Counted from the first letter of the stretch, positions 1 to 8,970 are shown. The stretch is DNA of 64,000 bases from an uncultured Prevotellaceae bacterium (GCA_902761905.1 CACWMK010000017.1:18688-82687), one strand, 5' to 3'. Program-made: numbers and translations. Notes: generated from the sequence alone by a model not told the origin.

Positions 1-435
1 GCAGGCGAAAAACCCACATTCCCATTGGTTGGTCTTGGCAGTATAATACTGGGACTGCTGCTGGCACTCACTCCAAACATCTTTATCAAGGCTCTGATGT
101 ACATTATCGGAGCAATACTGATACTTGGCGCCATCAATCAGTTTATGGTACTTGTAAGAGGCCGCAGATTTGGAAAAATCAGCTTTGGATATTATGTTTT
201 CCCATCAATAATACTGCTTACAGGTCTGTATGTGATGATAAAGCCTATGGATCCTGCAAGCATGGCAATGCTGATATTGGGTTGGTGCTCGCTACTGTAT
301 GGTGTAACAGAAATCGTCAACTCGCTGAAGATACACTCTAACAAGCGTAAATCAGAAAAGGCTCAGGAGATACCAGTAGCCGAGGAAGTGAAAGAAGAGC
401 CAAAGGATGTTACGGAAGTGACTACACTCCCGTAA
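1..435 (+). CDS. DUF308-type small membrane protein (5' end outside window)
   Basis: The reading frame is open to the left edge, so the start codon lies outside the window; a TTG at 25 is the first possible start inside but is probably internal. The visible part has about four hydrophobic segments (around residues 10-30, 35-50, 60-75 and 85-100) and a charged tail rich in Lys and Glu. This layout resembles the DUF308/HdeD family of inner-membrane proteins, whose function is poorly defined. The stop overlaps the 3' end of the convergent udk gene by 14 bp. The family call rests on overall appearance only. Confidence 0.6.
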   Translation, partial: AGEKPTFPLVGLGSIILGLLLALTPNIFIKALMYIIGAILILGAINQFMVLVRGRRFGKISFGYYVFPSIILLTGLYVMIKPMDPASMAMLILGWCSLLYGVTEIVNSLKIHSNKRKSEKAQEIPVAEEVKEEPKDVTEVTTLP

Positions 436-1036
436 CGATTCCCTCGATATATGTCTTAAGGATGTGGATACCCGTACGGTTATCCCCTCCCCAAGGTACT
501 ATCAAATCGGCAAATTTCTTTGTAGGTTCGATAAACTGCTCGTGCATGGGCTTGAGCACCTTCTCGTAGCGATCCAGCACCATCTCCACAGTTCGACCAC
601 GTTCTACCACATCGCGACGTATGTTTCTTATCAGTCGAACATCGCTATCTGTATCTACAAAGATCTTAAGATCCATCATATCACGTAGTTTCTTATGATG
701 CAAAGCCATGATACCCTCGATGATAATCACGGGTTTGGGTTCTACGTGTATGGTCTCCTTAAGACGGTTGCTCTCTATATATGAATAGGTGGGCTGCTCG
801 ATTGCCTCGCCATTCTTCAACTTCTTGATGTGTTCTGTGAGAAGTTTCCAGTCGAAAGCGTCAGGATGGTCAAAATTGATTGCTTTACGCTCTTCAGGAG
901 TCAAATCGGTGGTGTCGTTATAATACGAGTCGAGTGGAACAACTGCTGCACAATGAGGAGGAAGAGCCTTGGCAATTCTCTTAACGACGGTAGTCTTGCC
1001 AGAACCTGTACCGCCTGCAATTCCAATTATTGTCAT
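422..1036 (-). CDS. udk: Uridine kinase
   Basis: Phosphorylates uridine (and cytidine) to the monophosphate in pyrimidine salvage, in the cytoplasm. The 204 aa product is normal for the family. It starts with the P-loop GGTGSGKTT at residues 8-16 and has the LDSYYND motif near residue 36 that contributes the catalytic Asp, plus IIIEGIMAL near residue 105 and the Arg-rich lid RNIRRDVVERGRT. It lies 24 bp downstream of the lipoprotein phosphodiesterase gene on the same strand and could be co-transcribed with it. Its end overlaps the convergent DUF308 gene. Confidence 0.95.
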   Translation of the reverse strand: MTIIGIAGGTGSGKTTVVKRIAKALPPHCAAVVPLDSYYNDTTDLTPEERKAINFDHPDAFDWKLLTEHIKKLKNGEAIEQPTYSYIESNRLKETIHVEPKPVIIIEGIMALHHKKLRDMMDLKIFVDTDSDVRLIRNIRRDVVERGRTVEMVLDRYEKVLKPMHEQFIEPTKKFADLIVPWGGDNRTGIHILKTYIEGIVTGV

Positions 1037-1060
1037 AATTCAAGATATTAGTTTTCTATA

Positions 1061-2104
1061 TTACTCTTTCACAAGATATACCAGTGTGGGCAGGTGATCG
1101 CTATATCCATTAAGCCACTTTCCACCAGCATGAGTGCGCAGGGTATTGCCTCTGTACTCGCCGCTCTGCTGTATCAGATAATCGCGACGGAAAATCTGAT
1201 AATCCAGAAGTTTTAGCGTAGAGTAATCCTTACTGCCCGACTTATCAAGCAGGTTTGACGAGAGGATTATCTGATCGAAGAGATTCCACGAGCCCTGGAA
1301 CTGAAGAGTGCCCTGACCAGAAGCCAGCACATTCCACCAAGGATTCCAGAGTCCTCCCTCCTCTACTTCGCTGATTTCGCGCTTTGCACCAAGGCATACA
1401 GCCATCGAACGATCCTGAGGATCATCGTTCATATCGCCCATAATAAACAACTTGACTTTTGGATCATCCTTTTGCAGAGAGTCCTTCACTACTCTGAGCT
1501 GAGAGCCACCATCCTCACGAGCATAAGATTTTGCACCACGCGATGGCAGGTGGTTTACTATAATAGTAACATGCTCTTTGGCCAATGTCCCGCTTACTAC
1601 CAGGAATCCACGAGTAGCACGGCCCTTATCCTCTGGCCTATTATATATATAAGGTACAAGTTTAACGTTGCGAACCTTAAACAGTTTGGGATTATAGAGC
1701 AGAGCACAGTCGATACCACGCTGATCGGGTCCCTCGATATGAACGTACTGGATATTACGGGCCTTGAGTGCAGGCTGACTAATCAGATTGTCGAGACACT
1801 TAGAGTTCTCAACCTCAGCCACTCCGATAGCTGCACATCCTACATCTGGCAGTTTATCTGTGCCCATTTCGCCCAATACCTTAGCCATATTATGTAATTT
1901 GCACTTGTATTTTTCGCCTGTCCAATTAAACGAACCGTCAGCCAGGAATTCATAGTCATTCTTGCCCTCATCATGGCACGTATCAAACAGATTTTCAAGG
2001 TTATAGAATCCTATACCATAGACATTCTGCCCCTTGTTTCCCTTACCAACACATGCACTCGAAATAAGGAGCGAAAATAATAATAAAAGATGTATTCTGC
2101 GCAT
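1061..2104 (-). CDS. Endonuclease/exonuclease/phosphatase-fold lipoprotein
   Basis: A 347 aa protein with a lipoprotein signal peptide ending in a lipobox (SSAC, Cys18), so it is expected on the cell envelope. The mature part has the marks of the endonuclease/exonuclease/phosphatase fold: YNLENLFD near residue 34, VAEVEN near 96, VNHLPSR near 183, MGDMNDDP near 222 and a terminal SDHLP near 337, supplying metal ligands and the catalytic His/Asp. The substrate (nucleic acid, phosphoester or lipid) cannot be read from sequence. It has its own -7 box 19 nt upstream, divergent from rpmE2. Confidence 0.85.
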   Translation of the reverse strand: MRRIHLLLLFSLLISSACVGKGNKGQNVYGIGFYNLENLFDTCHDEGKNDYEFLADGSFNWTGEKYKCKLHNMAKVLGEMGTDKLPDVGCAAIGVAEVENSKCLDNLISQPALKARNIQYVHIEGPDQRGIDCALLYNPKLFKVRNVKLVPYIYNRPEDKGRATRGFLVVSGTLAKEHVTIIVNHLPSRGAKSYAREDGGSQLRVVKDSLQKDDPKVKLFIMGDMNDDPQDRSMAVCLGAKREISEVEEGGLWNPWWNVLASGQGTLQFQGSWNLFDQIILSSNLLDKSGSKDYSTLKLLDYQIFRRDYLIQQSGEYRGNTLRTHAGGKWLNGYSDHLPTLVYLVKE

Positions 2105-2123
2105 AATAAGTTATATTTTGATG

Positions 2124-2131
2124 CAAAAATA
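2124..2131 (-). promoter_or_regulatory. -7 promoter box for lipoprotein phosphodiesterase
   Basis: On the minus strand this reads TATTTTTG, matching the Bacteroidetes TAnnTTTG box, 19 nt before the start codon at 2104. Confidence 0.6.
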
Positions 2132-2171
2132 CCACAAAAATCCGAGTAAACAAAGAAAAAAGCACAAAAAG

Positions 2172-2203
2172 TTTGTAAATTCAGAAAAATATTCGTAACT
2201 TTG
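2172..2203 (+). promoter_or_regulatory. Promoter for rpmE2
   Basis: TTTG at 2172-2175 and TAACTTTG at 2196-2203, 20 bp apart, match the -33/-7 pair of the Bacteroidetes primary sigma factor. They are followed by a 44 nt leader before ATG 2248. Confidence 0.75.
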
Positions 2204-2247
2204 CACCCGCTTTATGCGAAATTAGTATTTATAAATTTAAACTCAAA

Positions 2248-2502
2248 ATGAAAAAAGGTATTCATCCAGAAAACTATCGCCCCGTCGTATTCAAGGATAT
2301 GTCCAACGGCGATATGTTCCTTACGAAGTCTACTGCAAAGACAAATGACACTGTAGAATTCGAAGGCGAAACTTACCCAGTGGTAAAAGTCGAAATTTCA
2401 AGCACCTCTCACCCATTCTACACAGGTAAGAGTAAGCTCGTTGACACTGCAGGACGTGTCGATAAGTTCATGAGCCGCTACGGTAAGGCTGCGAAGAAGT
2501 AA
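2248..2502 (+). CDS. rpmE2: Ribosomal protein L31, type B
   Basis: Small protein of the large ribosomal subunit. The 84 aa length and the start [18 protein letters not shown], with [11 protein letters not shown] in the middle and [10 protein letters not shown] near the end, are typical of type B L31. There are no cysteines, so it is the zinc-free form, often favoured when zinc is scarce; here it may be the only copy, which the window cannot show. It is transcribed from its own promoter and followed by a hairpin terminator, so it is probably monocistronic. Confidence 0.97.
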   Translation: MKKGIHPENYRPVVFKDMSNGDMFLTKSTAKTNDTVEFEGETYPVVKVEISSTSHPFYTGKSKLVDTAGRVDKFMSRYGKAAKK

Positions 2503-2523
2503 GATAAAACCGCAAAGAACATT

Positions 2524-2570
2524 AAAAGATGCGTCCATGGTAGTTGCATATGCCAAGGCCGCATCTTTTT
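2524..2570 (+). terminator. Rho-independent terminator after rpmE2
   Basis: GATGCGtCCaTGG at 2528-2540 pairs with CCAaGGcCGCATC at 2553-2565 with two mismatches; flanking A-run and T-run extend the stem, and TTTTTATTTTAT follows. Confidence 0.7.
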
Positions 2571-2605
2571 ATTTTATAACAACACGAATATTATTACAAC
2601 ACGAT

Positions 2606-3157
2606 ATGAAAACAGTTTATGACTTCACTGTCAAAGACAGAAAAGGCAAAGACGTATCCATGAAGGAATACGCCAACGAGGTGTTGCTGATTGTAAACAC
2701 AGCAACCAAGTGCGGATTTACTCCACAGTATGACGAGCTGGAGAAACTCTATGAGAAGTATCACAGCCAGGGATTCGAGATTCTAGACTTCCCTTGCAAC
2801 CAGTTCGGACAGCAGGCTCCAGGTACAGATGAGAGCATCCACGAGTTCTGCAAGCTAAACTTTGGCACAGAGTTTCCACGCTTTAAGAAGGTTAAGGTAA
2901 ACGGCGACGATGCAGAGCCTCTGTATAAGTTCCTGCAGGAGCAGAAGGGGTTTGCCGGATGGGATATGAATCATAAGATTGCCCCTATCCTTGAGGACAT
3001 GCTCTCGAAGGAGGATCCTGACTATAAGCAGAAGCCAGACATCAAGTGGAACTTCACTAAATTCCTTATTAATAAGAAAGGTCAGGTTGTTGCTCGCTTT
3101 GAGCCTACTGAGAATATCGACAACATTGCAAAGCAGATTGAAGAACTGTTGAAGTAA
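2606..3157 (+). CDS. Glutathione peroxidase-family thiol peroxidase
   Basis: Reduces hydrogen peroxide or organic peroxides; Cys forms like this usually take electrons from thioredoxin. The 183 aa protein has NTATKCGFTPQY with the peroxidatic Cys near residue 36, the FPCNQFGQQ motif near residue 70 with the Gln and a second Cys, and WNFTKFLI near residue 150 with the catalytic Trp. The ATG at 2606 is chosen because the longer frame (from 2537) begins inside the rpmE2 terminator. trxB starts 4 bp after the stop, which supports a thioredoxin-linked redox operon. Confidence 0.92.
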   Translation: MKTVYDFTVKDRKGKDVSMKEYANEVLLIVNTATKCGFTPQYDELEKLYEKYHSQGFEILDFPCNQFGQQAPGTDESIHEFCKLNFGTEFPRFKKVKVNGDDAEPLYKFLQEQKGFAGWDMNHKIAPILEDMLSKEDPDYKQKPDIKWNFTKFLINKKGQVVARFEPTENIDNIAKQIEELLK

Positions 3158-3161
3158 TCAT

Positions 3162-4094
3162 ATGGAGCATACCAAATGTTTGATCATAGGCAGCGGCCCT
3201 GCAGGATATACTGCAGCCATATATGCCTCGCGTGCCAATCTCAGTCCTATCGAGTATAGCGGCATGCAGCCTGGCGGACAGCTTACTCAGACCACTGAGG
3301 TAGAGAACTTTCCAGGCTATCCCCAAGGTGTGGATGGCAACCAGATGATGATGGACCTGCTTGAGCAGGCTCAGCGCTTTGGTACTGACATCCGTAGCGG
3401 CGAGATTGTCAAGGTAGACTTCTCGAAGGCTCCTTACGTCTGCACAGCTGATGACGGAACAGAGATCGAAGCCGATACTGTCATCATCGCTACTGGTGCA
3501 TCGGCCAAATATCTTGGACTGGATGATGAGCGCAAGTACAACGGACAGGGTGTTTCTGCCTGCGCCACTTGCGACGGTTTCTTCTATCGCAAAAAGACTG
3601 TAGCAGTAGTAGGTGGTGGTGATACTGCCTGCGAGGACGCTCTCTATCTGGCAGGATTATGTAAAAAGGTGTATCTGATTGTACGCAAGCCTTTCCTACG
3701 TGCTTCGCAGGTTATGCAGCAACGAGTTAAGGACAATGAGAACATCGAGATACTGTTCGAGCACAATACACTTGGACTCTATGGCGAGAACGGCGTAGAG
3801 GGCGCACACCTGGTTAAACGTAAGGGTGAAGCTGATGAGGAGATGGTTGATATCGACATAGATGGTTTCTTCTTGGCTATCGGCCACAAGCCAAACACTG
3901 ACATCTTTAAGGATTGGCTCGATATGGACGAGACTGGATATCTTAAGAAGATTGACGGAACACCAAAGACAAAGATTCCAGGAGTGTTTGTGGCTGGCGA
4001 CTGTGCTGACCCTGTATATCGTCAGGCTATCTCTGCAGCAGGTTCTGGTTGCCAGGCTGCTATCGAGGCAGAGAGATTCCTTCTTAACAGATAA
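3162..4094 (+). CDS. trxB: Thioredoxin reductase
   Basis: NADPH-dependent flavoenzyme that reduces thioredoxin. The 310 aa product has an N-terminal FAD-binding GSGPAGYTAAIYASRA, the redox-active CATC (within SACATCDGFFY, around residue 134), the NADPH-binding VVGGGDTACEDALYLA and the C-terminal GVFVAGDCADPVYRQ motif of the second FAD-binding part. All key elements are present. It follows the peroxidase gene by 4 bp and ends just before a strong hairpin terminator, forming a two-gene peroxide-defence unit. Confidence 0.97.
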   Translation: MEHTKCLIIGSGPAGYTAAIYASRANLSPIEYSGMQPGGQLTQTTEVENFPGYPQGVDGNQMMMDLLEQAQRFGTDIRSGEIVKVDFSKAPYVCTADDGTEIEADTVIIATGASAKYLGLDDERKYNGQGVSACATCDGFFYRKKTVAVVGGGDTACEDALYLAGLCKKVYLIVRKPFLRASQVMQQRVKDNENIEILFEHNTLGLYGENGVEGAHLVKRKGEADEEMVDIDIDGFFLAIGHKPNTDIFKDWLDMDETGYLKKIDGTPKTKIPGVFVAGDCADPVYRQAISAAGSGCQAAIEAERFLLNR

Positions 4095-4100
4095 ACATCA

Positions 4101-4136
4101 AATAAGGCTCGTTTCACAACGAGCCTTATTCTTAAT
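4101..4136 (+). terminator. Terminator after trxB
   Basis: A 13 bp perfect stem (AATAAGGCTCGTT at 4101-4113 with its complement at 4118-4130) and a 4 nt loop, followed by a T-rich run. The remaining gap up to 4359 is AT-rich and I see no gene or clear motif in it. Confidence 0.85.
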
Positions 4137-4359
4137 TACTTAAAAAACTAAATTAATCAACCATAAACCTTAACCATTAAAATCTTTTTCTGCTGCAAAT
4201 ATACACCAAGAAAATTAAACTGATGTTCACTTATCGTTATTTGATGTTTAAAATGCGTGAAATCACTATTTTTCGACCATTTATCACTGATTTTAAACAT
4301 TTTAACTATTAAAACAGCAAATTTTACCGAAAAAATATCCTTAATTCCATTTTTTTATC

Positions 4360-4367
4360 TATTTTTG
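4360..4367 (+). promoter_or_regulatory. -7 box for hybrid two-component gene
   Basis: TATTTTTG fits TAnnTTTG, 22 nt before ATG 4390. No convincing TTTG box at the expected distance. Confidence 0.5.
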
Positions 4368-4389
4368 CAAATGTAATCAATAACTATAT

Positions 4390-6087
4390 ATGGACAGCCG
4401 TATACTACTAACCCTATTGGTAGTGGCTTTAATTGCCATTATTTTCTTCGCAGGACGTCGTTTATACCTGCGGGATTTAAGAGTACGGAGACGATTACAG
4501 ATGAGTGCCATTTTTACTAATATCACTCACGAACTACTTACCCCACTTTCTGTCATTTCTGCCTCTGTCGACAAATTGCGCGACACTGAGCCTGAGTATA
4601 GTCACGAATACGACATGATGCAATTCAACATCCAGCGTATGGTGCGACTACTGCAGCAGATATTGGAAACCAGCAAATCAGAAGCTGGACAACTACGACT
4701 GCTCGTGGCCCAGGGCGACGTTATGAAATATGTACGCGAAACAGCAGAGTGTCTGGAACCGCTGATAGCAAAGAAAGACATGAAGTTTACCATCAACTGT
4801 CAACCAGAAAGCATGATGGGATGGATTGATACAGACAAACTCGATAAAATCATCTATAACCTGCTGTCGAATGCGGCAAAATATGGCAAAGAGGGAGGTA
4901 ATGTAACTATCGACGCCATTACCAACGACAAATATGATCATATTATTATAAAGGTGAGTGATGATGGAGATGGAATCTCGCCCCAACAAATGAAACACCT
5001 GTTTAAGCGATTCCAAGATGGTAATTATCGTCAGCACCAGACCTTCGGCACTGGACTCGGTCTGTCGCTCACTCATGATTTGGTATATCTTAACAGAGGA
5101 ACCATCAAGTGTCAGAGCGAGGAGGGCAAAGGCACCGTATTTACTGTTACACTGCCTATCAAAAAAGAAGCATTCGCGCCTGACCAGGTAGACGAGAAAC
5201 ACAAGATAGAATTTAATCTCACCAATAATACGATAGTAGACGTCAACACAGTTATTTCTGATGTTAGCACAGCACCTGAAGAGATCGAGCAAACAGACGA
5301 AGACGCCTACAAGTTGTTGATAGTAGAAGACAATCTGGAACTACTCATGCTGATGCAACAACTGCTTAAAACCACATATCGAGTATACATAGCACGAAAT
5401 GGCAAGGAAGCACTTAAGATAATCAATGAAAAAGATCTCGACCTGATTATATCTGACGTAATGATGCCCGAGATGGATGGTCTGGAACTGACACGCACCG
5501 TTAAGGCCGATCCCAACTATAATCATCTGCCCATAATGCTACTTACGGCCAAAACTCAGGCCGAAGACGAGCAACAGGCTATGCAGATTGGTGCCGACGA
5601 ATACTTACGCAAGCCATTTCGCCTGGCCGACCTGAAAGTGCGCATCGACAATATTATCGAGAAGAGAAAGCGCATGCAGACGGAATTCAGCCAACTAACA
5701 GCCGAAGAGGAGAAACAGCATATTGCTAAGGCACCTAGTCCAGACGAGAAGTTTGTAAAACAGGTTATAAAACTTATACACAAACATATCGATGATGAGA
5801 GCTATGATCGCGATGCTCTGGCCGCAGACATGGGAGCGAGCGCCTCTACCTTATATAATAAGTTACGCTCAATTACAGGCATGCACGTTTCGGCATTCAT
5901 TCGCGATATAAGAATGAAAGAGGCCCGTAGAATGGCTATCGAGAATCCTTATCTGCGTGTAAGCGACTTGGCTTACAGTGTAGGATTCCACGACCCACGC
6001 TACTTTGCAACTTGTTTCAAGAAACAGTTTGGCATTCAGCCAAAGGAGTTTTTGGAGAGCTTACAGCGAGTAGTGCCCAAAAAGTAA
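4390..6087 (+). CDS. Hybrid two-component regulator (kinase-receiver-AraC), no periplasmic sensor
   Basis: One 565 aa protein combines sensor kinase and transcription factor. In order: one membrane segment (residues 5-23), HisKA with the phospho-accepting His47 in THELLTPL, an HATPase domain with Asn157/Asn161, DDGDGIS near 191 and GTGLGLSL near 220, a receiver with Asp356 in ISDVMMPEMDG, Thr386 and Lys408, and a C-terminal AraC helix-turn-helix (about 455-565). Hybrid systems of this type in Bacteroidetes usually carry a large beta-propeller periplasmic sensor; this one has none, so its signal is unknown. The last 71 bp overlap the convergent symporter gene. Confidence 0.9.
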   Translation: MDSRILLTLLVVALIAIIFFAGRRLYLRDLRVRRRLQMSAIFTNITHELLTPLSVISASVDKLRDTEPEYSHEYDMMQFNIQRMVRLLQQILETSKSEAGQLRLLVAQGDVMKYVRETAECLEPLIAKKDMKFTINCQPESMMGWIDTDKLDKIIYNLLSNAAKYGKEGGNVTIDAITNDKYDHIIIKVSDDGDGISPQQMKHLFKRFQDGNYRQHQTFGTGLGLSLTHDLVYLNRGTIKCQSEEGKGTVFTVTLPIKKEAFAPDQVDEKHKIEFNLTNNTIVDVNTVISDVSTAPEEIEQTDEDAYKLLIVEDNLELLMLMQQLLKTTYRVYIARNGKEALKIINEKDLDLIISDVMMPEMDGLELTRTVKADPNYNHLPIMLLTAKTQAEDEQQAMQIGADEYLRKPFRLADLKVRIDNIIEKRKRMQTEFSQLTAEEEKQHIAKAPSPDEKFVKQVIKLIHKHIDDESYDRDALAADMGASASTLYNKLRSITGMHVSAFIRDIRMKEARRMAIENPYLRVSDLAYSVGFHDPRYFATCFKKQFGIQPKEFLESLQRVVPKK

Positions 6088-7441
6088 GCGCACCATTCAT
6101 CATCAGTAGTTCATAACCGAATCGATAGCCTGCCAAATGCCAGGTTATCGCATCGATGGCATAGCACACCAGTGGCGATGCTATACAGATATATGGTACA
6201 AAGCGGTCGCGAGGCATGCGATGGGTAAGCATACCAAAGGCAAAAAGTCCAAGTAGCGGACCATACGTATATCCACAGATAGTGTAGATAGCATCGATAA
6301 CACTGGTAGAATTGAGTAGTCTGAACAGCAGTATCATCACAACAAACAATATGCTTATCATCATGTGGGCACGCTTACGCAACTGTTCGTCGCCTGCCCT
6401 GCCCCTTATGTCAACACAATAACTTGTGGTGAGCGACGTAAGGGCCGAATCGGCACTCGAGAATGAAGCGGCCACTATGCCGATAGTAAACGGGACGAGT
6501 ACAGACAGACCACTACGCTCCACAAACCCAGGAAGCAAAGAATCAGATACTCCACTCTCGCCCAGCATCACAAGTAGCACACCTAGCGAAAGGAACAGCA
6601 GATTGGCTGGCACAAAAGCCACACCATAAGTACACATATCCTTCTGAGCCTCGCGCAACGACTTGCATGTCAGATTCTTCTGCATCATATCCTGATCCAA
6701 TCCAGTCATAACTATCACAATAAACACACCGCTAAGAAACTGCTTCCAGAAGTTCTGCTTGCTCACCCAGTCGTCCATCACAAACATGCGGCTATGTTCA
6801 TCAGCGACAATAGCACTGATAGCCTCTGGTATAGTCATCCCCAACTGGCCCACCACCTTATATATAATAAGGAGTAGCGCAGTAAACAGACAGGTGGTCT
6901 GAAATGTATCAGTCCAAACCAGCGTCTTTATGCCTCCACCACGAGTGTATAGCCATATCAGAGCAACCATGCCCGACACAGTCAATACAAACGGAACTCC
7001 CATCGAGTCGAACACAAACTGCTGCAGAATCATGCATACCACATAGAAGCGCACTACTGCTCCAATCATCTTCGACAGCAGAAAAAACGAAGCACCAGTC
7101 TTATATGCTCGCTGGCCCATACGCTTGCCCAGATAAGAGTATATAGTGGTGAGGTTAAGTCGATAGTATAATGGCAACAGGATGAAAGCAACAGCAATAT
7201 AGCCAAAGATAAACCCCAAACAGGTCTGCATGTAGGTCATATCTATACTGGTGACCATACCAGGCACTGAAACAAATGTCACGCCAGAAATCGACGCCCC
7301 AACCATACCAAAAGCCACCATATACCAAGGCGACTGACGATTACCACGAAAGAAGGTATCGTTGGTAGCGCGGCGAGCAGTCAGCCTGCTGATGGCAAAC
7401 AAAACTGCAAAATAGCCTAATATTATTGCAATCATCCACAT
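6017..7441 (-). CDS. Sodium:solute symporter family protein
   Basis: A multi-pass inner-membrane transporter (about 13 hydrophobic segments, 474 aa) of the SSS family, which couples solute uptake to sodium. The N-terminal part has DTFFRGNRQSPWYMVAFGM and GASISGVTFVSVPGMV, typical of a Bacteroidetes subgroup. The substrate cannot be told. The frame is open up to 7480, but a -7 box at 7451-7458 lies inside that extension, so ATG 7441 (or 7435) is preferred; this leaves a leader of only a few nucleotides. The 3' end overlaps the convergent two-component gene by 71 bp. Confidence 0.85.
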   Translation of the reverse strand: MWMIAIILGYFAVLFAISRLTARRATNDTFFRGNRQSPWYMVAFGMVGASISGVTFVSVPGMVTSIDMTYMQTCLGFIFGYIAVAFILLPLYYRLNLTTIYSYLGKRMGQRAYKTGASFFLLSKMIGAVVRFYVVCMILQQFVFDSMGVPFVLTVSGMVALIWLYTRGGGIKTLVWTDTFQTTCLFTALLLIIYKVVGQLGMTIPEAISAIVADEHSRMFVMDDWVSKQNFWKQFLSGVFIVIVMTGLDQDMMQKNLTCKSLREAQKDMCTYGVAFVPANLLFLSLGVLLVMLGESGVSDSLLPGFVERSGLSVLVPFTIGIVAASFSSADSALTSLTTSYCVDIRGRAGDEQLRKRAHMMISILFVVMILLFRLLNSTSVIDAIYTICGYTYGPLLGLFAFGMLTHRMPRDRFVPYICIASPLVCYAIDAITWHLAGYRFGYELLMMNGALTFWALLAVSSPKTPLAECQTVS

Positions 7442-7450
7442 AATCGGGTG

Positions 7451-7458
7451 CAAAGTTA
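7451..7458 (-). promoter_or_regulatory. -7 box for symporter gene
   Basis: Reads TAACTTTG on the minus strand, only 9 nt from ATG 7441, suggesting an almost leaderless mRNA. Confidence 0.6.
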
Positions 7459-7474
7459 CACTTTTTTTCAAAAT

Positions 7475-7502
7475 TATCAATTATCAACTATCAATTATCA
7501 AA
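7475..7502. repeat. 7-bp tandem repeat tract (TATCAAN x4)
   Basis: Four consecutive 7-bp units TATCAAT, TATCAAC, TATCAAT, TATCAAA between the divergent symporter and trpB promoters. Similar 7-bp tracts of other sequence occur at 28573 and 39227. Confidence 0.8.
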
Positions 7503-7511
7503 CAAAAATGT

Positions 7512-7519
7512 TATCTTTG
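7512..7519 (+). promoter_or_regulatory. -7 box for trpB2
   Basis: TATCTTTG, 34 nt before ATG 7554; the 7-bp repeat tract occupies the place of an upstream box. Confidence 0.6.
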
Positions 7520-7553
7520 CAGGCGGAATTCCTAATTCTAAAAATTTATTATT

Positions 7554-8912
7554 ATGTCTAGACAAAAGAAATTCATACTCCAAGAGAGTGAGATTCCCAC
7601 ACAGTGGTACAACATTCAGGCTGATATGCCAACCAAACCTATGCCTCCCATCCACCCTGCTACCAAGCAGCCTCTGGGTGTAGACGACCTTGCACACATC
7701 TTCCCTCGTGAGTGCTGTGTACAGGAGTTGGACACAGAGCATCGTTGGATTGATATTCCTGAGGAAGTACTAGAGAAGTATAAGTTCTATCGCAGCACAC
7801 CGCTGGTTCGAGCCTATGCACTCGAAGAGGCACTCGGCACACCAGCCCATATCTACTTCAAGAACGAGAGTACCAACCCACTGGGCTCACATAAGATTAA
7901 CTCAGCCATACCTCAGTGCTACTATGCCAAGCAGGAAGGCACCACTAATGTAACCACAGAGACTGGTGCTGGACAGTGGGGAGCAGCTCTGAGTTATGCT
8001 GCTAAGATTTACGGTCTGGATTGCGCTGTATATCAAGTAAAGATAACAATGCAACAGAAGCCATACCGCTCGAGCATCATGCGCACATTTGGTGCAGTGG
8101 TTGAGGGTTCGCCTTCGATGTCGACCCGTGCTGGTAAGGACATACTGACCAAGGATCCTACACATTCAGGTTCGCTGGGTACAGCTATCTCTGAGGCTGT
8201 AGAGTTGGCCACCACCACACCTAACTGTAAGTACACACTAGGATCGGTACTCAATCACGTTGGTCTGCATCAGACCATCATCGGTCTTGAGGCCGAAAAG
8301 CAGATGGAGAAGGCTGGTGAATATCCTGATATCGTGATTGCCTGCTTTGGTGGTGGTAGTAACTTTGGTGGTATCGCCTTCCCATTCATGCGTCACAATC
8401 TGTGCGATGGAAAGAAGACAGAGTTCATCGCCGCTGAGCCAGACAGTTGTCCTAAGTTGACTCGCGGTCAGTTCCGCTACGACTTTGGCGACGAGGCTGG
8501 TTATACCCCACTGCTGCCAATGTTCACACTGGGTCACAACTTCAAGCCAAGCAACATCCACGCAGGTGGTCTGCGCTATCATGGTGCAGGTATGATTGTA
8601 AGTCAGTTGCTTAAGGACGGTCTGATGCGTGGTGTAGATATCCCACAGCTCGAGACCTTCGAGGCAGGTATGCTGTTTGCCCGAACTGAGGGTATCATCC
8701 CTGCTCCTGAGAGTTGTCACGCCATTGCTGCAACCATCCGCGAAGCCAAGAAGTGCAAGGAGACTGGCGAAGAAAAAGTTATCCTCTTCAACCTCTCAGG
8801 CCACGGTCTCATCGACATGCCAAGCTACGACTCATTCATCAAGGGCGACCTGCAGAACTACACTGTAACTGATGAGATGATTGCTGCTAATCTGGCAGAA
8901 CTGGATAAGTAA
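7554..8912 (+). CDS. trpB: Tryptophan synthase beta chain, TrpB2 type
   Basis: PLP enzyme that joins indole and serine to make tryptophan. The 452 aa length (about 50 more than TrpB1) and the N-terminal block with MPPIHPATKQPL are typical of the TrpB2 (TrpB-like) class. The PLP Lys is in NPLGSHKINSA near residue 112, TETGAGQWG follows near 140, and the phosphate-binding Gly-rich loop is CFGGGSNFGG near 264. No trpA or other trp gene is adjacent, fitting a stand-alone indole-salvage enzyme. It ends at a strong bidirectional terminator. Confidence 0.92.
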   Translation: MSRQKKFILQESEIPTQWYNIQADMPTKPMPPIHPATKQPLGVDDLAHIFPRECCVQELDTEHRWIDIPEEVLEKYKFYRSTPLVRAYALEEALGTPAHIYFKNESTNPLGSHKINSAIPQCYYAKQEGTTNVTTETGAGQWGAALSYAAKIYGLDCAVYQVKITMQQKPYRSSIMRTFGAVVEGSPSMSTRAGKDILTKDPTHSGSLGTAISEAVELATTTPNCKYTLGSVLNHVGLHQTIIGLEAEKQMEKAGEYPDIVIACFGGGSNFGGIAFPFMRHNLCDGKKTEFIAAEPDSCPKLTRGQFRYDFGDEAGYTPLLPMFTLGHNFKPSNIHAGGLRYHGAGMIVSQLLKDGLMRGVDIPQLETFEAGMLFARTEGIIPAPESCHAIAATIREAKKCKETGEEKVILFNLSGHGLIDMPSYDSFIKGDLQNYTVTDEMIAANLAELDK

Positions 8913-8932
8913 TCACTTTATGATTTAAATAG

Positions 8933-8968
8933 TAATCCCCGCTCGTTTGAGCGGGGATTATTGTTTTC
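8933..8968. terminator. Bidirectional terminator between trpB and 8971 gene
   Basis: Perfect 12 bp stem TAATCCCCGCTC (8933-8944) with its complement (8949-8960), a GTTT loop, and T-rich DNA after it on the plus strand; it serves two convergent genes. Confidence 0.85.
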
Positions 8969-8970
8969 TA

